From: Motacilla alba alba
Lineage: Eukaryota > Chordata > Aves > Passeriformes > Motacillidae
DNA: 64,000 bases
Assembly (NCBI RefSeq): GCF_015832195.1
Contig: NC_052027.1
Location: forward strand, 10,164,149 to 10,228,148
Reading direction: 5' to 3'
Of this stretch, positions 54,994 through 64,000 are shown piece after piece (the stretch's first letter is position 1; every line of letters starts with the position of its first letter). The notes under the pieces are model-generated. The model was not told the DNA's origin, did no database searches, and worked only from the letters and a program-made list of their open reading frames with translations. Made by a program: the position numbers and the translations under genes.

Positions 54994-55956
54994 TAAGCAA
55001 AGACACATCCCAAGCAAATCCAGAAGCTCAGGCTGGGTGGAATGGCTTGGAGTGAAGCCTCTGGAGCTGTGTGTGTGCTTCTATCCTGTGCTGCCAAGGG
55101 GTGCAAGGATGCCCAGGTTCCCAAGGACACTGCTTTCCTTTGAGGCTAGTTTGCAGCATCCACTGTCTTTAGCAGAAGAGCTGTTGTCTGCCCACAAGGC
55201 AGCACAGAGGTGTTTGTGAGAGCCTCTGAGCTCTGTTCTGTCGCTGCTCCTGCCCTCTCGTGTGACCTGGGGCGAGAAAGCAGAGCCCCAGCCCTGGGGG
55301 TGCCTGGTGAGCACTGGGCATCCCCACATCCACTGAGAGCCAAGGCCTGGCTGTTGGAGCTCAGTCTGTTTGCTGGCAGGGTCTGTAGGATGTGCCTGTG
55401 CCCAGGGAGGGTGGGAGGAACCACGAGCTGGTGGGACAGCGCTGCAAGCCCGAGGTGCAGGGGTGATCCTCAGTGCTGATCCTCTCCCTCCCCACAGCCA
55501 TGTCAGAGCTCCATGCAGCTGGGGTGGGCAAATGGGTGAGAACAGCAGCCAACAGAAACAAATTTGTGTGATGGCTGGCTAAGAAGGGAATTTAAGCAAA
55601 TAATCAGATGGTAGCAGGCAAGTGATTTTATTTGTGTTTCTTCTTGTTTTGTTTTTCCTTTTGAACTCTGGCAATTGTAAGAAGCTTTAGAAGAAAATAG
55701 AATTCAGTAATTAGGAATGATTTTACAATGGATGTTGCATTTCCTTTCCGTTCTCAGACGGCATCTGTTTGTCTTTTCTGTTGGCAAAATGGGAAGTAGG
55801 AAAGTGTGATCCTAGAGCTAGGCAGAGCAGGAGCCCATGCTGTGTGAGAACAGCAGGTCTGGCTAAAGTGAATGCATTCCTTTTGTCCTCTAGAAATTAA
55901 TATAAATGAACTATCATCTATTGACTGGTTTATATCACATCCTATGAATGTATGTA

Positions 55957-55962
55957 AATAAA
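55957..55962 (+). terminator. Proximal poly(A) signal of KLF15
   Basis: AATAAA in the context gtaaataaaactgtacat, about 1.7 kb past the stop. Confidence 0.5.
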
Positions 55963-56114
55963 ACTGTACATAGATGCATATCTATATAAAATATCTTTTA
56001 ATAACGTATCAAATTTGTGTAAATTGGAAACAAAAATACCTATAAAGCCAGTGTACATAAGTTACAATTCTGTATATTTTCTTTTGTTCTTCATAAAAAT
56101 ATATTTACTTTGAC

Positions 56115-56120
56115 AATAAA
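56115..56120 (+). terminator. Distal poly(A) signal of KLF15
   Basis: AATAAA in gacaataaaatgaaa, at the end of a long AT-rich 3'UTR and about 160 bp after the first signal. The sequence loses its AT-richness soon after, as expected at a gene end. Confidence 0.6.
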
Positions 56121-56140
56121 ATGAAAATGGAAATTTTAAA

Positions 56141-59100
56141 TCCCTCCTTGAAATTATTATTCATTAATTTCCTTTATAGCCAGCTCTGCAATCAGGACAC
56201 TTGAAATTTTGATTCACCTGGACGTAACTTTTCAGGTGCTGTGTAACAGGGAGATGATGGATCAGTTTTGAGGTTATCTTCAGTTTTTCTCATCTCAGAA
56301 AGTTCTTGGGAGGTGCGAGATGTCTCAGCTGTCTCTCTTCACTGGAGCCCTCACGCCTTGCTTGGCAGCCACGCTGGGACACAAATGCCTTCCATGGCTC
56401 CTGACTGCTGTGGAACAGGTCTACAGATGCAGTAAAACAGTGGTTCATAAAGTAGAGCAGCAGGTTTTGAAGGAATTCCAGCTTTAGTGGTTAGTGTGGA
56501 GGAGGAAGGGCTTCAAAGTCTGCTTCAGACTGTGACGGTGACGAACTGTGTGACCCAAGACAAAGGACTCCATTGCCTGTTCTGCAGTTCCCTTTCTTGT
56601 AAAAGGGGGATATTAACACATGACAATGATACTGTGGGACTTGATTTGCATTTGTGTGATCCTTGGATGGAAGGAGCAAGCAATGAGCCTGGTAGTCACA
56701 GGATTAGGTTGTTAAAGAAAGGTCCAACATGATGGTCTTGGTGCCAGGGCACCTCAGTTGGCTCTTCTGTAAATCCCACGCCTGAAAGAGTGATGTGAAG
56801 GAGCTGTGCTAGGAAGAATTGCCTCAGGCCTGAGGAGAAGACACCCTGTTCTGCAAAAGCCATTGCTTCCATTTGTAACAACAGGGGCATGAACACCATG
56901 CTCTTGTGATCTGCAAGCTGGGACATGTCTTGCACTGTGCTTCTGCTTGCTTTGGCCTCCACTGGAAGAAGAAACCAGGAACATGACTGGTGTTAAAGTC
57001 ACTTCTGAGTCTCCATGGGAGCAATGGTGCAGTGGGTCCAGATCTTCTCCTATCAAGAGTCATTCTGAGACTAACAGGCACTGAGGGATTAAAGTACCTC
57101 CCTGAAGAACAGCCACCAAAAAGTGCCAGCTGACGAGCCAGGGCTCTCCAGACCCCTGATTATTTTTCCCAGAGAATCCCTTTGAGTCTGGCAAGAGGAC
57201 CGAGGGATGAGGCAGACTAAGTTCTGTGCAATCCAGGTTGTTGTTACCTCCTGAGATGTAGCTTGAAGACCAGAGTGCTCAGGACAGTGGTTTTAAGCTT
57301 TAATTAGCAAGCCTGCACCAAGAGGATCTGCAATTCCCTTCTGTTCTCACCCTATCCACTTCATCCATTAAACCAGCTGCCTTTTTAAACCAGCATCTCA
57401 GTCTCTTCCCCGTCTCACCTGGAGTTCTGATATTGCTGTAAAGATGGGCAATTCACCCTGCAAGGCCTTTGGGGCAGAAGTTGCTATTTTTCTGCAAGAG
57501 GTGATACTTAAAGCTGGAGTAATGCAAAATGCCTACTGCTGGAGCACAGCAGGGCAGAAATCTGTTTTGTTGTAGCCTGTAATATTTTCCATGAAATGTG
57601 TATTCTCTCTCTCTTTTCTTTCTCTCTTGTCTGTTTTAAGTGTGGGTTTTGAGTGTGAATTGTGTGGGTTTTTCTAGTTAATACCTAAGGAAATGTAGGT
57701 TTATGTAAAAGTTGCAATATTTTGCTGAAAGAGTAGGGCCATGTTTGCTGTGAAAGCAGAGTTAGTTCTGCTTGAAATGACTGACATTTTCAGAGTTTTT
57801 CCCAAAAAGTAGAAATTTCCAAAACAGGTTTTGATGTTTGTTTAATGTGGAATTACTGGCCTGGCTGGGCTTTGCGGATTCATGAGAAAAATGTAGCCCT
57901 GCCTTAAGCCTGACTTAATCCACCTGAAGTTAAACATATATTTAAGTGTTTTGATGCCTCAACTGGATAAATTGTCCCATCTTCAGCAACTCTGCATGGC
58001 AAAGCACAGTTATACATATGCCTAAGTCTCATTGACTTCAAACCTCTGTAATTTGGTTTCTGAGGTGTATGCAGTGGTACAGCCATCAGAAAGTGATCAT
58101 GATCTGGTTCCTGAAGCTTGCCAGAACTTTTGATGTTTTTAAAAGGTTTGTGGTCCCTTTGTCAGAACTAGTGGTGAGGGAGTAGTGTTAGGACAGGTAA
58201 GGAGCTGTCAGCTGGGGAGGCTGGACTCGAGATAAGCAGGAGGAAAAGAAGTGATCTTTCTGCAAGGTGACCTGACTTCTGTGACCTGTGGCTAAACATA
58301 GTGCAGTGGAGTGATGAGTCCGAGACCACAGAACAACACAGAGGGGAAATGGGAGCGGAACCAAGATGTCCCAAATCTCCTTTGCCCCAGACAGTGGCAC
58401 AGACCACATGCCAGTAACACACAGGAGGCAAACAGTAATAGCACACGTGAGACATCAGATAAGCACAGAAGGATAAGGACAGGACATAGGTAAAGTCAGG
58501 TTGCACTGATAATGTGCGCATTCGGAAAGGATGCCAACAAGATCTTGCTTGCTAGTGGGCCACAGGTGGGAGTCACCAAGGTAAAGCTCCCTAGGAAGAG
58601 TTCTGCCCCCCCGACCTGTGTTATGTGGGGGGCTTTTTACCCTGGTGGTTTTGAGGAGAGCTGCACCCCTGTGGAAAGCAAACCAGCCTGTGGAGCAGGG
58701 TGTTGTGATGGAAGGCAGCAACTCTGGTTCCCTGGGGGAGTGCTTGAGTTTAGATCCTGTGATATTTGCAACAGTCTTCTGCTTCCCACCCTCCCTGGGG
58801 GTTGTTTTCACTGAAGTCCTTGTGCCAGGAGCCTTCTCCTTGTCTAAATGGCCACTATACATTTAATCCAAACAACCAGGTGACTCCAGCACAAAGGCAG
58901 TGGCAGTAATCCAGAGTTAATGATTACCCTGGGCCCCGTGGGTTATGTAAGCCTGGATGTGCTGTACTCGGCTGGGACCTGCCCTCCCCGTCTGGGAGAA
59001 ATACCAAGGACCTGCCAACACACATAGAAAGCTCTTTGGAGCCAGCTGGGATTTTCCTTTTGACAGCACCTATGAAACCCGTTATTCACTCAGTTCAGAG

Positions 59101-60728
59101 ATTGCCATGCCATGCTTGCTTGTTATTCAGAGACGTTGCTCTTAAAGAATGAGTTGTGCTAAGCTCCCACTGGCTTCAGCACAAGCCAAAGACAGTGACT
59201 GCCATGGCTTATCCAGGGGAAAAATTTCCCAGCTAAGGCAGGAACTGCAAATCCCAACAGGTCCTTGGCTTCCCTTGCTCATTCTGGCTGGGACATTTGT
59301 GTTTTGGTGGCTTTTAATCTCTTGTTCTATGGGTCTTAGTTTTGTTCTTGCCTATTTTTTGGGGGGTTGTGGGAGGGGTGGGTGGAGTGGGAGTTGTTTG
59401 AAGGTGTGTGATGTGTGAAAAATAGGTAATGAAGAATATTCAAAGGCTTGAGATGTAATGCCTCTTCTGGTTAAATCATCCAGATCATGAGGTTTGCAGC
59501 TCCTCAATGCTCAGTGTTTCACAGGTCTAAGCTTTCATCTGCTCTGCCAGATCAGTGCAGGTCTTCCTCCAGCTGGAGCAGGAGCACATCCTTCATCTCT
59601 TGCCAGGTTCTCCACTATGCTCTACTTTTCTTGTAGTTTTGTGGTTAGGCTGGCTCAAAGCACATGTAAGCACTTGATCTCCTAAAGTGATGAGGCTGGA
59701 GGAACCTCAGCTCTTGGAGAAGTCTATTGCAGAGAGCTCTCATCAGCTCACCCATCCTGCCTGTGGAGCGTGTGTGCCTTGGCCAGCAACTCACTGAGCC
59801 CCAGACTGCTGTTCAAATCACCCTGAGGATTAGAGCAACATCTGACAAGGGCTTGGCCATCACGAGAAGAGGGCAGCATCTGCATCTCTGCCCAAGCACA
59901 GCAAGACAAGGTATTAGTGGAGTGGGAGTGAAATACAGGAGTGACGAGGGACTGTTGGGAAGGCCAGCTCTCCTCTTGCTCACACTGGTGTGCATCTGGT
60001 AACCCTTGCCCTGCTCATTGGATTCAAAAGCATCCTGAAAGGGAGAGAAAATAGAGGTGAATGTGGCCTATAGTTTTCTGTGAGGGAGCTGAGGAAGGAA
60101 AACAGAAGCTGGAGCAAGATGTGGTGTAAGAGGCACTGTTCTGTCTTTTCCAGTAAAAAGAGAGCGATGGGCTCTTTTTGCAGAGAGGGCTCTGCTGTGC
60201 ACTGCTCTGGGGCAACAGCAGCTTTACATCAGGAGGTCTAGTGAATAATAATCAGAGGGTTGTGCCCTGCACTGTTGGCAGTCACAAAGAGAAGGGTTTG
60301 GGATTGCTCACTCTCGGTCCCTCAGGTCCCTTCCTTGTATGATACTGTCTTTCTCCTGAATCTGTAGCTGATTCTTGGAGTGGACTTTAGGGATTCTTAG
60401 CATTTTCCAAAGCAGAAATATTATTTATCCTTATAAACCAGGAACCTCCATAAGCAGTCCATTTGCATTAGTAGGCATTAAAAGGCATTTAGTAGAAAGA
60501 TCTACCCAGGAATTGTTTTGCATGTGACCGAGGGTGGAGTCCAGTAGCCCACAAAAAGAGAAGTAAAAAGAATTACTGTTATGTATCTGAAAAAAATTCT
60601 GGCATCTGCTTTTCCTACTGAGTCCAGTGGGCCCCAGCATAAGTCCTGCTACTTATTCCAACATTTTAGTTGCAAATACAGGAATTGGGCTATTGGGCTG
60701 AAAAGTGTCCAGGCATTTAAAAACTCAC
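56141..60728. other. Intergenic DNA downstream of KLF15, no gene recognised
   Basis: Only short ORFs without family motifs. By human gene order, ALDH1L1 would be expected farther on, but none of its exons is visible here. Confidence 0.4.
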
Positions 60729-60917
60729 CTTCCATAAGGGAGTGACGTGAATATTTGAGTTTGGCTGCTGACTGCTGACTTTTTCTGAGAAGTCTATAAA
60801 CAGCAGCCAGGTAGTCTCTCACTTTTTGTTTCTCTGGTGTGTGTTGTTTTTCCATGGACAACATGTTCTGGACCTCTGAGAGTTGGCCAGAGCTAGATTC
60901 ATTCAGATCCTGTGTCC
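60729..60917 (-). other. Exon-like open segment of unknown identity
   Basis: A 189-nt - strand block lies between an acceptor (tctgccaccag, ending at 60918) and a strong donor (GAAG|GTGAGT at 60728). It is phase 1 at both ends, so a skip or insertion would keep frame. It would encode TQDLNESSSGQLSEVQNMLS then MEKQHTPEKQKVRDYLAAVY and RLLRKSQQSAAKLKYSRHSL. The composition is protein-like (amphipathic, Lys/Gln/Ser/Leu). I do not recognise the family and found no partner exon of matching phase; a nearby 61412-61462 exon-like block on the same strand does not fit. Confidence 0.25.
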
Positions 60918-63900
60918 CTGGTGGCAGATAATGCATCAGGGAGGGCAAAGGGCTTGGAAATTTCGTTATGTCAGAACAGCGATCCTGCAGCCAGCATGGC
61001 TGCAATAACACCCGGGCTCTGCTGACGGTGGCAGCTGGAGCAAGCGGCCCCGTGGAGCCCTGCCCATGCTGGACCTCAGCTCCCCTGTGCTGGCTCTCAG
61101 CTCTGAGTGGGACTCTGTGTCCCCATGGAACTGGGAAGGGCACGTGGGCATCCAGGGACAGGGCTGTTGTGGGAAGCCCCTTGCTCTAATGAGACCTCAG
61201 CCTCGGCTGATGCAGGAATGGCCCCTGGTGTGGGCTCGCCACTGCTGGAAGTGGCAGATGCTCCTGGGGCAGGTCCACTTTGGCTGGAAGGGAGCTCAGG
61301 ATGATGAGCAATCTGTCCCCTCTCAGAAAACCAAGTTAGTTACAGCTGACAAGTTTGCTGGTAGACTCTCCCACTTGCTCCTTAGGAATTAATGGCACAA
61401 CTGGAGGGTGTTCATTTACCTGCCACCCAGGACCTTTAGTCTCCTCGCAGGGTATTGGTATTCCAACAACTGATAAATAAACACACATTAGTAAGGCATT
61501 GGGTGGATTTTGTTTGGTACTGAAGCTCCAATTGCCCTTCTCCAGCACTGCCCTGCCTGGGCTCCTGAGGACTAACCCCTTACTCAGTCCCTGGCACTGC
61601 CTGGTACATAAAACAGGCTTGAGATCAGTAATAGCCATGAAAGTTTAATGTGAATCAATCTCTGTCATGCCTAAAGGAGAGATTACTTGAATTAGAATTG
61701 GTCCTGGTGACTTCATGCAAGTTACCTGATAGCCTGTGACTGATCCCTGGAGGGTGGAGGACCATGAATCCAGGAAGAGCTGGAGCTGCCTTCCTAGCTC
61801 TGCTTCTGCATTTTCATACCAATCTCATTGAATTAAATTAGCTGTTCTAAATGAATAATGGTATTTGGCAGCTCTCTAGCATCTTCCAGCTGAGGAGCTG
61901 AACACACTTCCCAGTGGGAAATTAAGCCTTTCCTGCCCCTTGAAGAGCAGTTGTCACTTTCACTGTGCAACGTCAGAAAAAGGATTTAAATGATTTGACC
62001 AATAGTCCTTGGGAAGCTTGTGGCAGAGCTGTTGGGGAAGTCCAGATGTACCAGTTCCTCCTCAGACCCAGACATCAACCACAGCTTGATGATTTGGAGT
62101 GATTGGGAGCCTACACACTGATGTATAGTGCACGCTGGGGGAGAAGTGGGCATGTTTGTAGCCCTCTGGATAGGCTTAAGAGTTGCATGAGATGAAATGT
62201 AAGGAATAAGAAACATGTTTATTTTGCTGATGTAGCAGGAGTGATGTTGGTGCAGGTGTGGCCCTTGCAGCTTCTGCAGGACATGGGGAGTAGAAGGGGA
62301 GCAACTTGGCTGTATCTGCTTGTGACTTTTGAGTCATTGCAATGGCCCTCAGTGACCTCTGCAAGATGGGGTCATGTTCTTCATCTTCTGTGGAAACTTG
62401 TTGGCTCCCACAGCAAGCAGCAAGAAATTCAGCTCAGGTTTTTTCTTGCCTTTATCACCCCATGAAGCAGTTCCATGCTGCTGGAGCTGTCACCCTTTTG
62501 GTGTGACCAAGAGGAGGCTGATTATCACCCTCAGAGGTTTTCTTGCACTAAAATTCAGCCTGCACCTTCTACCACCTTCCTAAACATCTACCTACAATCT
62601 TTCCTCCTTAACTTTGATACTTTCAGCTTACTGTTCTCAAACACATTTGTTCTAAAGAACAATGTAATTACCTGCTGATGCACGAGCTGTTATCTATTAA
62701 CCCAAACATTTTAGATTGCATAAGGGTGCATTTAGAGTGCATAAGATAGTACAGAACTACTCCAGTGTAATCTATGTTGTTTATCCTGCTCTTTTATTCA
62801 ACTTCTGGAACTAGATAATTTGTGTGGGAATTAATAAACTATACTCCTTGTTGTGATAAGTTCTAATTATTGCTTTCCAGGCAGTTTGTTTGATCAACAA
62901 ATAACCAGTCACTAGCTAGAGTGATATGCTGTTGGCAGAGAGAGGTTTCTGCCTTGTAGTGACTAAGGAGGTGTTTGTAACCCACAGAGAAGCTTTGCAA
63001 GTAGGGTCTCTCCAGTACATTTGCAAAGCTAATAGCCTGAGTCAGCTGGCAGTCTAACAAGATGCACATGACTTATAAAGCACATTTGGGGCTGTTGAGA
63101 AAATCAATAAATTCTTTTTCATTAGAAAAAAAATCAAAATGTCACCAAAAGATCAAGGGAGGCAGGAGAGACAGCAGGACTGGTAATGTGGTGGCAGGCA
63201 GTCACTGGGGATGCTGGCTGTGCTGGTTTGTTGGTCCCTCGCTGTGGCAATGTGACACCCACACCTGCCTTTGTTGGGTGGTTTGATGTGGTGCTCCTTC
63301 TTCCTCGTTTTCTTTCCACTGAGGCTCCCCTTGTGAAATGAAGTTGTGATTTTGTCAGAAGGCTGTATGACTGAGCTAATGTTAAAGACAAATAAAGTTT
63401 CTAGTGCAAAACAGAAAGCAGCCAGCTGGGGGTTTATTTAAGTGAAGTGCTGTTTGGGGACCTGTTGTGGTCACACAACTGTGCAGAGACAATGAGGAGT
63501 GGAATCCTCTCTAAGTTTGTCCTTGAAGACTCATGAAGCCACAGCTAAGACTACGTTAGCAAAGAGAAAGACTCTGGAGGGAGAAGATGTTTAAATATTC
63601 AAGGTGATATTCCTGGTCATTCCTAAGCTCAGTCATTCTCTGCTGTGCTTTGCTGTGTTTGCTCAGCTGTATTGCTGAGGCAATGCAGGCATTTGCTCCC
63701 CTAATTTTTCGGATGGGCACAAGGGCAGAGGTGGGCCTCCTTGGTGAAGGTGGAACAGCAGCTTTTGATGTCCTGCCTCATGTTTAATGTGGGCTCCTGA
63801 CAAGCTGCAGCACATGGATTTGGAGCCTCTCCTGCACAGGCTCTGGGTGCAGAGAGCCACAAAAATAGAACTCTGACCCAGGTGAAGTCTCATCTCTGTC

Positions 63901-64000
63901 AGCGAAGGCAAAAGCCGCACTGAATTTGTCAGAGCCATGGCTTCATGCTCAGTTTGTGCTGAGGCAGCCCTCCCTGCCCAGGGCTAAGGGCTCTGCTTGC
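60918..64000. other. Intergenic DNA to window end, no gene recognised
   Basis: No coding exon chain and no clear repeat family. A + strand AATAAA occurs at about 63390 without an obvious upstream exon. Confidence 0.35.

Larger units (their letters stand above)
54269..56140 (+). other. KLF15: KLF15 3' untranslated region (inferred extent)
   Basis: About 1.9 kb, AT-rich toward its end. It holds a T19 run at 54474-54492, a TA microsatellite at about 54912-54993 and two poly(A) signals at 55957 and 56115. No coding potential. Confidence 0.7.

Noticed and set aside
61412..61462. Exon-like block on the - strand (acceptor tttatttatcag, donor GTAAAT)
   Set aside because: In the phase needed to join the 60729-60917 block it has a stop codon, so it cannot be its partner. 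Too short to stand alone.
63200..63420. Possible LTR start and end (tgtgctggtttg ... aataaagtttct)
   Set aside because: Vaguely like avian LTRs but no second LTR, target-site duplication or internal region seen. Not enough to call.
56141..64000. ALDH1L1 exons, expected beside KLF15 by human gene order
   Set aside because: No formyltransferase or aldehyde dehydrogenase motif found in any frame of this stretch.

Overview
This is a vertebrate nuclear window, almost certainly from a bird. Split genes with GT/AG introns, CpG islands, CR1 LINE fragments and compact introns point that way. From memory of the human 3q21 gene order, the three genes found, ZXDC - CFAP100 - KLF15, sit there as neighbours. 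There are no prokaryotic genes, CRISPR arrays, tRNAs or rRNAs that I can support.

Layout. (1) 1-7650, + strand: the last five coding exons of ZXDC (291-976, 1704-1788, 3609-3781, 4542-4643, 5475-5561) and its 3'UTR. The zinc-finger part of the gene lies upstream of the window. (2) 8021-19134, - strand: a complete 14-coding-exon model of CFAP100 (CCDC37), rebuilt exon by exon with consistent splice phases. It gives 575 residues. ZXDC and CFAP100 converge tail to tail, with candidate poly(A) signals about 0.4 kb apart. (3) 19135-42180: a roughly 23 kb interval without a recognisable protein gene. It holds a CpG island with an X-box-like motif (21497-21510), a 15-20 bp minisatellite and a GCTCG pentanucleotide array. 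This island is the best candidate for the CFAP100 promoter. The interval also has a CR1 fragment and a perfect hairpin carrying AATAAA on both strands. (4) 42190-43560: a second CpG island, abutted by a CR1 fragment, taken as the KLF15 promoter and non-coding first exon. (5) 47120-56140, + strand: the two KLF15 coding exons, encoding a 403-residue protein with three C-terminal C2H2 fingers, and a roughly 1.9 kb 3'UTR. (6) 56140-64000: intergenic DNA with one unexplained exon-like open segment on the - strand (60729-60917).

The genes do not form a functional unit. ZXDC is a nuclear cofactor known for MHC class II transcription. CFAP100 is an axonemal coiled-coil protein of motile cilia. KLF15 is a metabolic and muscle transcription factor. 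I found no novel multi-gene system. The most useful observations concern regulation and structure: the X-box CpG island, repeats sitting on splice or promoter elements, an ambiguous last CFAP100 acceptor, and two possible unrecognised - strand transcription units.
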